In this document: positions 34,787 to 47,600 of the stretch, in pieces
Layout: each line of letters starts with the position of its first letter
Numbering within the stretch: position 1 is the stretch's first letter
NCBI RefSeq assembly: GCF_039555335.1
Contig: NC_092636.1
Coordinates: 2,971,464 to 3,035,463 of the forward strand
DNA from: Amphiura filiformis
Taxonomy: Eukaryota; Echinodermata; Ophiuroidea; Amphilepidida; Amphiuridae
DNA length: 64,000 nt
Direction: 5' to 3'
The notes under the pieces: generated by a model
What the model was told of the DNA's origin: nothing
The model's input: only the letters and a program-made list of their open reading frames with translations
The model's database searches: none
Translations under genes and position numbers: made by a program

Positions 34787-37700
34787 ATGGAGGAAGTTGA
34801 TAATATAATCATTCACACGTTTCGTTCAATTGGATGGTAAGTGTTGGTGTGAACATTACACAGCTGTAGAAACACAAAAATTGAAGTAAGCTTAAAAATT
34901 ATAATTCAGAATCATTATCATGCAGCTACATGAATGATCCTGTGATTATCGTTATTGCATGATAAGCCAAGTTGCAGGAATGAAAGTCATGGGGAGTCAT
35001 TTATGAGCCCCCCCCCCCTCCTCTCCGGGAGGTAAAATTTCAAATGGTGTGCCAAAAATTGCCTGCTGCCCTCTTTCGGATCGCCCTGCCAAAAATCGCT
35101 TTCCGCTTCCCCCCTCAGGTTGCCAAAAATTTCTCGCCCCATCCCCCCAATTTTTCCCTCCCCCCAATTTTTCCCTCCCACCATAGCCTGAAACATCATG
35201 GCCCTAGTTTGTTCCTCACAGGGCCATGTTTAATACTCGAGAACTCTAGTACTAGCTTCGAATTTGCACACGATAGTTCCTTGTCTTGTCTTGTAGGTAT
35301 ACTGTCCCACGCCCCAAAGTCGGAGCTAAGTGGACAGGCATTATTCATTACGCATTATTCTGAGCAAGGCAGGCCAGTTCCAATAATTGAAACTCCCGGC
35401 TCTGACCGGAGTTCCAACAGGTGCTGTGTATGTGTTTATATGTGTTTAATGTGCAATTGTGCATTCACATACACACTTAGCCGTCGGTACAAAGAAATTG
35501 TTGCTCCAAAAATGATTGCAAATCAGGGGTAGCACTAGGTTTTAAAACCAGGGGTTCTCAGAACCCCTGAACCCCCTGAAAGTGTTAAAATATGCGCTCA
35601 AATCCTAAAATGAGGGGTTCTCTAATCTGTTAAGTATTGAATGTACCATTTTATATGTATCAGTATCAGATTTTGTGATTTTGGCTATAATGATGTGTTA
35701 CCGGTACCATTGGTATAATAGTTGTTTAGCCCAGCAAAAAGCGTGATCTCGCTTTTCACGGCACGATTCTCGCCTGTAACCAACTATCTCGCTTTTTAAG
35801 AAAGTTCCCGAGCAGTTTACTTACTATAAAAGTGTTGCTTTATGCCATAAAAGTTAGCGAATTCCACAAAATGCAGTTCAACTTCGCAAAGTGCAGAATT
35901 CAACACCATTGGCACCACATGGAAGCATGCTTTACTCAATAAAAAATGACATTTCATTGCAAATGAGTTCAAGTTTAGGCCAAATATTATGATATTTATT
36001 GGATTACTGGAGTATTATGACTATAAAACATAATTCAAGGGCAAATTTTTGTCATTTTTTCTTCTCTGACCGATCATTGTGTCGTATTTCACTGATGGCA
36101 TATCTCTACACACCACCCACAAAGCATTTCTTTCCGATCCTAGAATTAGAAATTACCAACTCACGTCGTGTGTCATCATTCAGTACTGCAATAATTCATC
36201 AGCAGTGATTCTAGACAATATCGCAATCTGTGTAATTATGCGGTGGTGTGTATTTTATTTCTATTTTTAAATTATGTTACAATGCTACGGCGACTTCAAT
36301 TCAACATTTATGTTACATTGCATTTTATGTTACATAATTTCTGGACGGGCCGTAAATATTGGAGATCGAAGCTTTTATTTTTCTTTCACATGTTTTCATT
36401 TTTCTCGCATGAAAACCCCTGAACTGATATGCAAAAATGAATATATGCGCCCAAACTTAAAAATATGCGCTGTACGCGCAGAAACGCAGGTTAGCGCGAC
36501 CCCTGTTGCAAATTACACATTTGTAATCATTTTTCACCACAAAATATGATATGAAAACACAGGTGAGTATTTGTATGAATATATGGAGAGGTCAAACAGG
36601 TTGTTAATTATTGTCAATATTAATATTTTGCGACATTTATAATGAAAACAATTAACACTGAAGACAACCTATGGCACCTTCTACAACTTGAGAACAAGTC
36701 CTCAAATTTTCGAAATTTGTAGTTACTACAACTGGAGCAAGGCCCAATACTTTGACGAAATACTCCGCAACGCCTCTTCTGAAGCCAAACGCAAATACTT
36801 GTGGCTGACAGCCAAGTTGGTCACTTCTCGCTCACTGTTCAAAATGTGACATGTACACCAATTACAGTCCCCGAAATGGTCTACTTTTTAGCCGAACTCA
36901 ATTCCGAAACATTTAGTGATAGTTAAAAATGCGATCCCCAACCCTTTGGTTACCTTTGGATGAATTTGTAGAAGTCTCTGTGTCTGAAATTCCCCGGTAC
37001 AAACATCGAAAATGTCGCATTTCTCAGTCCTGGTGATGAATACTATATCAGTATCGCTGTTTAGCCAGCAGCCATTCATACAATAATATGCATATCTCTG
37101 ACCCAATCTTTAGGAACATTTTTGATACAATCGCCTGTCGTGAGCGGCTGTGTTTACTTCTGAACTTCCATTGCTTTACACAGTGTCATGCTTCAGCGAA
37201 TCCGACTAGATTTTGAATGCAATGGTCTCTAGCCTAGAATGTGAAGCTATCGGTGAGCAAATTCTTGGCTAGACTTCTCGAGCAAGGCCATGTACGTGGT
37301 ACCATTTTAAAAAGTCGGTCACCCTGATTGCTCATGTTGCGGTGATGACGTCACACTGACGGCATCTATTTTCTATTTATAGGAAGAATTCAAAACACGG
37401 CAACAATAACTGTCACAAGTCTGGTCATTTTACATCCTCATGTGCTCAAAATTTACAAACATGCACCAAATATGATGTTTTGTTTAAAGCGCGCAGTGAT
37501 TTATAGTGCGCTACGCACAGGCACAACGCCTTGACGTTGATCCACAAGCCTCAGCACACTTTACAGGTTGTCGCTGACCACTATGGCCCCACATCATTCC
37601 ATAAACCATTAAACAACAATTCAGGGACTTTGCTGCTTCAAGAGCGCACACCCTAGACATTCCACAAATAACCATCGCATAACCAGGATCAACTTCCCCC

Positions 37701-40700
37701 GTCAGCACGGGTTACAACGAGACAAATTAGCAGTGAGTTCCTTGTCCAGAGGAATTTCAAGCTAACTCAATTTTTCCACGAGAGCGTACTAGGCACCGCC
37801 AGGGTTCGAACCCGTAACCTCTCGCACCATAGTCGAACGCCTTAACGATTGAGCTAACTTGACTGCTATGTTTAAGTCTCATCTTCACGTGAGGAACGGT
37901 AGGAAGTGGTATTTATGTGAAAAAGTGGCATTTTTTATGTAGGCCTACCCTGGACAGGTCTAAGGTAGACATCTCAGACCTCGAAGCGGAGAAGTCAGTG
38001 GAAATCATAGCTTTAGTACTGTGGTACCTCCGGCTACTCCCACCAGGGCTCATAACTAAATATTGCACACTGTTTCTGTGCATCCCTAGTACTATTAGAC
38101 TCATTGATTGCGGAATTGGAACCTGTTACTCGTGAAATCCAGCTTAGTATTTGCACACGATAGTTAAACATTCGATTCTGGAGTCCATTACTATAATTTT
38201 TCGGTATACAATCTCAAATTTAGTTGGAAGTGCAATTAAAAAAAAACTGTTGCTTTAAAAAAAAAAATTTCAAAGTATGTACCGTATGTAGAAATATAAT
38301 CAAGTATCAGAAGGAAAAATGTGATTGTTGTATTTGCGGCCACAATTGTTGTTGGGTGCAATTGCGTATTAAAAAAAAGTTTTTCAAAGCTGGATAAAGT
38401 TATTTTAATTATTATTTTGTTGTTGTTGAACAAGTTCATTAGGAATGTTGCTCATATCAACTGTGAATTTTGTTCATTTTGAACAATTCCAAGTAAAAAC
38501 AAAGTTGATTTACTCACGTTTTTAGTGACGTTTCACCACTACACTAATGGCTTCTTCAGACTGGCAACTCATCACATCTGACTGCTTGCTTTTATAGGCA
38601 ACAGGATGCAAAACAAAACTTTCCTCAAAACGAAAAGATGACAGCGAAAAAACCAAAGGCATGGTTGTGGTTCCCTACATACAATGTAGAGGGCGTATCC
38701 GAGCGTGTGTCCAGGGTGTTTAAAAAACAATGATTTTCCACAGCTATGAAGCCACATCGTACCATCCGCAATATGCTCGTCCATCCGAAGGATAAACCTC
38801 TCCCTCAACAGAAAGCGGAAGCCATTTATGAGATCCCATGCAGTGACTGCCCCAGTTCCTACATTGGTGAAACTGGTCGCCCATTCGGTATCCGACTTAA
38901 AGAGCACCAGAAAGAGGTGGAGAAATTTCAATCAAAGCCATTTACTCGAGCAAAATGCCAATCATCTGTCACGGACATTCACAAATCCGCCATCACTGAT
39001 CATGTGGCCTCTACAAATCACTCCATCAATTGGGAGGACTCAAAAGTTATTGATCGTGAAGCCGACAAGACCACTAGGTGGCTGAAAGAAGCCATCAGCC
39101 ATCTGGATCCGCCGAAAAGGACAAGACACTCTAAACAAGGACGAGGGGGCCTACTCATCACTCAACAACATCTTTGACCAACTCATCACGCCCTCCACAA
39201 AATTCACAGTTATTTTAATTAGTTTCTATTGAAGCCAGAGACATTGAATTAACATGCACTGTCAGCTGTTCAATAGAGAAGTAATTAAGATATACTTGTT
39301 GTAGTTTTATCCAGCTATGAAAAAACCAAACTTGAATAACAAGTAATTTAGGGTCTGTAACTTCTTTTAAAAAATAAATAAACCAATACATAAATGTTTG
39401 CATGTTTATCGCGAAATTGTGGTTTTTTTGTGTGTTTTTTGGAAAATCATGGTGTGTTTTTTGGCTTTTAAAACCACTACTGAACCATGTTGCTAAGCAA
39501 CCATCAGCATCAGTGGTAAACAGAAGATCGTCACAACAACAGTAGTGTAGAAAAAAGATGTCTGGGGAAACATCAAGACAACTGGATTGGTGCTCTTGCA
39601 TGCATGACAGGACTACATGTATATTTGCTTTTGATTTATTTGAAGAAATAACTACCTTGTGAAGTTCATGTATGACCATAATATTTTGTGTATTAAAAAA
39701 AAAGATAATGTCAGTGATTTAACATGCGCTTCATCTAAGCATGACCTAGTTATCAGCACACTTCAACAATTATTCCGCTGCCATTTAGGATACATCAGAA
39801 TCATTTCCGCTTCACCAAGTCCGCAACTGATTCGCAGGTACTCTCAGCGACTTGGATTGTGATTACCCCCAGCATCTCCCCATTTTACACCTGGGTGGAG
39901 TGACGCAATTGGGAATTTAGCTATCTTTCTTAAGGATGCAACACACTGGCCTTGGTGGGGCTCGAACCCACAACATTTTGATTATGAAGCTTACGCCTTA
40001 ACCATGTACAAAAATGTATCATTAGGCCGCCATGCTTCCCAAATGTTATTGTTTAATGTGCAAAAATCTTATTATTTACCAACAGTGAAATTGAAGAAGA
40101 TACCGTCAGCCTTCGGCAATTTTCTACCGAGCTCATCATAGGAGCTACAGTAAAATGCCTGAAAATCATTGATGAGTCGACAAACCTGCCGCAAGGTCTT
40201 CCACCTGGCATGTCTGCCCGGTTCCGATTGGGAACAGACCTGGCTAATGCGTGTTCGGTATGTATTGAAATGTATTTTGTTTTTTGTTTTGTTTTTTTAG
40301 TTTGGCCAATTCTGCATGAATCAGTAAACTTTAATCATTACCATCAAGTAATTTTTGTAAAGATTTTTTCAACTCCAGAGCCATGGTGGAAGAGAAAAGA
40401 TACAACATAAAGATACAACATGTTTGACTAAAACCATTTGACCATGTGTTATGTGGCAAACTGTGAGAAACAGGCCAAATTTCTTTTCATATATGTGACG
40501 TGTCATGTCAAAAGGAGACACTTTTGGGCAGGATCGTAAATGGAGAAATAGCCAAAAATCTGCCGGTGGGTGATTTTTTCACAATTTGGGTTTTATTCTT
40601 GAATTTGTGATGTTATTAATGTTAAAAATATTGTCTGATAGTTTCAGACCGAATATAACTGGCATCTTGTATTTTTGAGACATTTTTCAAGTTAATTCCT

Positions 40701-41611
40701 ACTCTCAACATTGTCAATAATATTTTTAAAGGCCGATATCTCAATTTCCAATTTTATAATACCATAACTTCCGAACTCAATATCTTCGCTTAGGAATGTC
40801 CGATTTCATTGGGGAAAAGCGGCGTTGTGGAGCAAAATATCTCTATATTTAAGATATGTAAAAACCTCAAAATTCATAACCTGCCCAAAAGTGTCTCCTT
40901 TTGACATGACACGTCACATATGTAATGAAACATGTTGGTTTAATGTGTAATACACAAATGCTGGTCAAAAAGTGAAGTAAAATTTCAGGAAAATTATGAG
41001 AGGACCTACCTATTTCAATGTATCGTATTGAATGAAGGTCAAATAAATCTACGAAGAATAGCCAGTAGGCCTATGTAACAAATATATATTTTATTTTTAA
41101 TTTCCTCAGAACCTTGGTTATAAAGGAGAGATAGGTTACCAGACATTCTTGTATTCCAATGAAGCAGATATTAGGAAAGTGTTGATGTTTCTTGTAGAAA
41201 AACTACCTAAAGACACAACTGCAAGTTCTGATGAACCACTTGGTAAGTACTTGTAAGCATTTTTGATTTTTGTTTGATAAAACCAAGTGAATTTTGACTT
41301 CATCAGGTACAACTGATATGGACATCTGATCCACTTTCCCGGTAAAAAAGTTTGAGTGGTTTGCGGTGTTCCTTAGCAGACTTCAGAAGTGGATCGTAAA
41401 CATGCTCGCCTCAATGATTAGGGTCTTGGTGCACCGTCAAATGGTCAAGCCATATAAATAAGCAGACGGGCCCCAAGACCCTAAGCAGAGAGTAGGGCAC
41501 ATACCCCTTAAATAGCTCAAATTTCAAAATGTTTATCCATCAAACTGGATGCATCAGATTAGTTTCAGGGTGTAGGATAATGCTACACACTCACCAACAA
41601 AATGTTGGCCA

Positions 41612-41684
<73 letters not shown>

Positions 41685-44600
41685 TCTTCATGTCTATCTC
41701 TGTGTAGGAAAGTCTGCATTACTGAATCGTGCCATCTCAGCTAAACTAACAGAGGAGTTACAAAGTCCATGGATGCCACCTTGCTGCAAGAAAAGAGGTA
41801 TCAGGTGGCTGGATGCCAAACAGTGGAGAAAAGAGGTAATAATCACAAACAAATTAATTAATGGAATAATTCTGGAATACCCTTCACACTGTTCATTTTA
41901 TGGAATAATTTAAAGTACATTATGACACATAGGGTGGTATTTTAGAATTATGCCAAATTGAAGGAATTGATTATTTTAAATCACTATCTGTGATTCACTA
42001 AATCTGAAAATCTAAAAAAAAATCAAACTGTATGTACTTCGCGTTTTGCTTGACTGGCACAGGCTTTTGTGAATTTACGCAGGCGTAAGTTGGGACATTG
42101 ACATGCGCAGTAACAAAAAACAAATAATTCTTGCCTATTTCGGGCTGATCATAGTATACGTTATATTACAGATAATAAGATACACAATGAAAATGACTTT
42201 AGAGCCATACAGTTTCAAATAATAAGACCAAAAGAAACCTAATATGGAAAATCTTTGAGAAAATTTAACTGAGGAACATGGCAGTGGACTGAGCAAGTTT
42301 AGAATGGGTTCTTCAGTGACATAATGTCATTTTCAACAAATTCATTTTAAAATCACACAATTTTTTGCCTCTGATAAAGATCCTGTTAGGATCAAAAGCT
42401 CAGGCCCCTAAAAACTTTTACTTATTTTTTCAGGCTATTTTTGGTGGATATTAAGTAGCTTTTTAACTTTAGATTCTTTAAACACAGTTTGTTCCCTTTT
42501 AAACATCAGAGTTCTTCATCAAGCGTGTAATTCCTTCATAAATGCAATTGTGTGCCTTCTTGCTGTTTCTTTATAGGGATCATCAGGAATGCATATGTAC
42601 CATAGTGTGCCTGTAAGTGTACCAGAAGGGCTTGGAGACCTCACAAGAACAATACCCAAAGGTTAGTTACTTTCAAGCTCATTTTGACCAAAAATGTCAT
42701 ATATTCTTTTGATTGATTTGGCGTTCTAAAATAAAATTAGCAATATTACAATGCATACTCAAGTTTGATTTGGGTAGGGATGTGCTGCTGAGAATTTGAA
42801 AGTGGACTCATTCAAATTTAATGCAAACTGCCATATTTTCCCCAAATTTTGGCTACAGTGAGGCGAAAATTGTGAAAAATGACATATCCATCCATATACC
42901 AAAAAAAAAAAAAAAAAGGGCTCATTGATATACCAAATGGCTGAAAATACAATCCATATTTGCAGGCACATTACAGTATGGTCAATTTGCCACCGGCATT
43001 GTTATATTTATGGGATTGTACAGCTCTTTTCTTGTAAATATGCAATAACTCTCCTGGATTTGTATCTTGTTTTCTATTTTCATGTCCACTGTAGAAGTGA
43101 AGAAGTATTATAGCAATGATCTTCCAGCCTCCATTGTACAGCTCTTTTCTTGTGAATATGCAATAACTCTCCTGGATTTGTATCTTGTTTTCTATTTTCA
43201 TGTCCATTGTAGAAGTGAAGAAGTATTATAGCAATGATCTTCCATTAGTAAGCCACCAACCACCAAGGCATAGTGACCTAGTAGCATCGTTATTAGAAAC
43301 CAATGCATCGGATGTTACTGCAGCTCATGAATGGGAAGCAGAATGGAACAGCCAAGGGTTACACTCTAGGCTCACTCAAGAGGTAATGTGAACTATGAAA
43401 TATTCGGTTACACTTTGATATTCCAAAGGAGCCGCATTATTCCAAAGGGTCGTTATTTCATAGGTTGGTTATTCTGAAGGGTCATTACTCCGAAGGTTTG
43501 TTATTCTGAAGGGTCATTACTCCGAATTTAGAACAATTTCCGTTACTCCGAAGGGTCATTGCTCTGAATTAAGAACAAGGTTTGTTACTCCAAAGGGTCA
43601 TTGCTCTGAATGACCCTTTGGAGTAACAAGCATTCGAGTACTGACCCTTCTAAATAAAAAGTTTGTAGTTATGAAGCTTCAGAATAACAACCCTTCAGAA
43701 TAACTCACTCACTTGGTCGACTTCTGTCAGACTCGTATGATGGCTCTCTATGTCTGTCCTTGTCGGTGATCAGATGCAAACTGGAAGTATGCTATAATTT
43801 TGTGTGCATCTAAAATGGCATTCTCTGTTCATTCATTTGAAATTCTTACAGTAAGTAGGATTTACCATACCTGCATGTATAAGCCAATTTGGTATCACCA
43901 TGTGACAATTTGTTTAAAAAAGCGATATTCAATTTGAAGAAAGGATTGTTCTTATATTCAAACTTTTCAACACAAATGCAGATTGGTTTTCCAAAACCTA
44001 TAGTCCAATTTGGCTCATTATGAGAAAATCACTTAAAATTGGACTGAATGAGTTTTTCAATACCAGTGTAATCAATACCATACCAGGACATGAAGACTCA
44101 TTGAGTTTTGGACAAGTAACACAGATGCACTTGCTGGTGATTGGGGACTTAGTTCGTTTTGGGAAAATTGGATAGTTTATTTGTCAATATTCACTATAAT
44201 CATGAGTGGCTTGATTTGATTTTGACCAAGAGAAGACCGAGTATGTTATGGAAAACCACTTTTCAAAGTCATTTGGATTTTCACTTTTAAACACATTTTT
44301 TTTGTCAAAGATGTCATGCTACATTATTTCACCCAGTTTGATTTCTTTTCTGTTTGACACTTATACACCTTCCTTACAAAACACTTGCAATCGTATTAGG
44401 AGTATAAGGCAAGAAAACGAGAGAGATTACAGAAGAGAATCACAGCCCAAGTAAGACAAGACATCCAGAAGGCTGAGGCAGCTGCAGCAGCAGAAGGGTC
44501 TGTAGATCTCATGCAGTTATTAGATGCCTTCAGTGATAAGGGAAAGCAGGGCAAGGGGTCAAGGTTCACACATACAGAGAGACTTCAGTTTGCTCAGGTG

Positions 44601-47600
44601 AGTATTTCTTACTTAGTATCCAAATAACAATGCATTTTACCTTGTGGTGGTGCGAAAGGGAGTGAGGCTCAGTCAATGATATATTAATTATTATTTTGTT
44701 ACAAGTTCCTAGAGGCTATTGGCCTTTTTTGAAATTGTACGTGATATTTATAGACCTGCGCTCCAAGTATTTAAGTGAGGGTATAATTAACTGCAAATGG
44801 TAGCATGGAGTGTTGATTATTAATCTGATCTTTCCAGCTAGTGAATTGAAGGTGAATTCCGGGGGTGAAGCTTACTACCAAGGAGAATGTGGACTTATTT
44901 CATTTTTAATATTTCATGTTTAATTTAGGAAGCAGGTACATGGATTTAATTCAAATATAAAGTCATCTAATTTGATAGATTAAATATGTATATATTTCAT
45001 CTGTTATAACCTGGGCCAGCTGGAATATCTGCCTTAAATTGACTCCTAATAATATGTGGCATTTCTTTGATGCTTTCTGTGATATAGGATGAAGAGCGAC
45101 AGCAGCTCAGATTGGCATTGGTGAAGGTGTTCCCAAAGCAGATACAGAAGAGGTTGGTATTTACCCTATGGGCACTACTGCCTTTCTTACAGTGCCCCTG
45201 ATTGGTTTGTTACATGATATAATCATTTGAATGACCAATCAAAATAGAGATCTCTCAGAGCCTTATTAACAATTCTTACCATATCTCTGATTGGCCCAAT
45301 ACATGATATAGTCCTTTAATTGTAACCAATCAAAATAGTTAGGAAGATTCAAATAATTCAGCCTTAGTACCTGTGGGGTCAAAATAAATCAAGATGATAA
45401 TTTTGGTAAGTAAAGGGAAATAGAAGTGACATTTAACACAATAATAATAATATATGTGAATAGGGGCCATTGGCGAAAGTGTTCCAAACACAGACACAGA
45501 AGAGGTTATTTGTATTAACATAATGAAGATGATGATGATGATGGTAACTAAAAGTAAAAATGGAAGTGACTTGTGCAAGACAATAATAATAATGCGGGGG
45601 GCATTGGCAATAGAGCAGAAGAGGTGGGTTTAAAATAAATCAAGATGACAGACTATAGAGGAAAATAAAAGTAACATTTTCATGACAGTAAATAATAATA
45701 TGTATGTGTGTGGGGGGGCTAGTGATTTCAGTGTGATTAAAAGACAAGTGATTTGTTGAATTTATTAGGCAAGATAGGGTGCATAGCCCACTTTTATCAA
45801 AAGTTTCGCATGTGTATTTTTGATCTTTATCGTGTAAGCAACTGTAGCATAGCCAAGTGGTAAAGAGCAATTGCCCCCCCCCCCACCCCGTCACAATGAT
45901 TTTGATGAATCCTGAGGAACTCAAGTGATTTGTGAAAGTAACAGACTACACAAATGTTGAATAATATGATAACATTTAATTTTGCAGGAATTAAGACAGA
46001 AGAGGGAAGATGAAGCGGGAGTTACGTGGTAAACTCCAAGATGTTACCAAGCAACTAGAAAACCTTGAAATAACCATGAAGAAACTCACCGCTGGAATCC
46101 AGCAGGTAAGAATAACTAAGTTAACCCCCTGATCACTACCTGCCATAACATTGCCTCTGATTGGTCAATTACATGATATCTTCATTTTAATCAGCAATCA
46201 GAATGGAGTTTTGCAAATAATTTGCCCAATTTTTTTGCGTGGTGAAATTATTCTAACAATGTTGCTGATTGGTCCAATTGATAATGAAAACTCCTTTTTG
46301 ACCACTAGGCAGGTAGTTCTCATGGGGTTAAACGGTAAAGATTTGCCTAATGGCACACATCGGCTCCTTTGCCTCTGGGTAAATATCATATACAAATGTG
46401 ACGTGTCATGTCAAAAGGAGACACTTTTGGGCAGGTTATCAATTTTGAGATTCTTACATATCTTAAATAAAGAGATATTTTGCTCCACAGCGCCGTTTGC
46501 CCCAATGAAATCGGACATTCCTAAGCGAAGATATTGAGTTCGTAAGTTATGGTATTATAAAACTGGAAATTGAGATATCGGCCTTTGAAAATATTATTGA
46601 CAATGTTGAGAGTAGGAATTACCTTGAACAAATGTTTCAAATATACAATATGCCAGTTACATTCCGGTCTGAAACTATCAGACAATATTGTTAACAATAA
46701 TAACATCACAAATTCACAACAAACCCAAATTGTGAAAAAATTACCACCGGGTAGATTTTTGGCTATTTCTCCATTTACGATCCTGCCCAAAAGTGTCTCC
46801 TTTTGACATGACACGTCACAAATAGAGAGCTCCCTCTTCTGAAACTACCAACAAGAATTAAAGATGTGTGCCCGTATTTGCTGGTGGGATTATTAACGTG
46901 AGGGCACTTTTTGTTTGAGTATAAAATTCCAGGGAGCCCATATGTGCTATTAGGGGAATCTTTAAGGTATTATACCATGACTTTGAATTTGTGTATAGAT
47001 AAAAACTATCCAAAACTTGTGTTGAATTTGTGAACAGGTAAAAGTTGTGGGTTACCAGCTTTTTATATGATTTCCAAGGTGACAGGGGAACCTCTCAGAG
47101 TTTGTAAACCAATCTCATTTTTTTTTTTATTTCACTTGAAACTTACATATTGTAGTCAAAAAGCAATTAATAGTACTATTGGTACCTGCTCAACTTTAAT
47201 ATGACATTGCAATATGAGTGTGTTGTAATGTCGGAGGTACATTAAAAGTGGCCTCCATAAATGATGAACAAAGATGGTGGATTTGCCAAAGCATTGCATA
47301 TGGTGCCAATTTTAGTAGATAATCTTTAGTATAATATCTTTGGGATAGCCTCATGACTTGTACAAGAACTGTCTAATGAACTATACCGATAGTTTGCATC
47401 ACTTGACTTGATTCTTTAGTAGTCGGACAAGTGGCTTAGGCCAAAAAAAAAAGGTTTGTCTCAAAGCTCGCGCGCGCATTTGTAAAATCGTGAGATTTGA
47501 AAAAAAAGAAGTGCAGAATTTTTTTTTATTTCAAAATTTTTTTTTTTTTAGTTTTTCCAGAAAAATTCGGCGAAATTCAGAAATTTTTCTACAAATACCA

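Larger units (their letters stand above)
38380..39330 (+). mobile_element. Penelope-like element remnant with inverted flanking segments
   Basis: Contains a GIY-YIG endonuclease ORF (38,746-39,177) preceded by a decayed reverse-transcriptase end (EGVSERVSRVFKK followed by a stop or frameshift). Flanking sequence is inverted: AACTGTGAATTTTGT (38,459-38,473) versus ACAAAATTCACAGTT (39,197-39,211), and AGCTGGATAAAG (38,388-38,399) versus TTTATCCAGCT. Such partially inverted terminal repeats are known in Penelope-like elements. Most of the reverse transcriptase is missing. In CCDC22 intron 1, sense orientation. Confidence 0.78.

Noticed and set aside
37793..37866. tRNA gene on the minus strand
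   Set aside because: A- and B-box-like sequences are present, but I cannot form a proper acceptor stem or cloverleaf, and a SINE body follows. Two similar heads occur at 55,740 and 40,012.
38572..38931. 119-codon minus-strand ORF over the GIY-YIG region
   Set aside because: Antisense shadow of the Penelope-like coding sequence.
39215..39679. 154-codon minus-strand ORF beside the Penelope-like remnant
   Set aside because: No recognisable domain; rich in His, Phe and Asn, as expected from AT-rich non-coding DNA.
46151..46537. 128-codon ORF in CCDC22 intron 9
   Set aside because: Spans the TTAA MITE and the start of the 4-bp MITE. Similar frames recur at the other MITE copies, so it is a repeat artefact.
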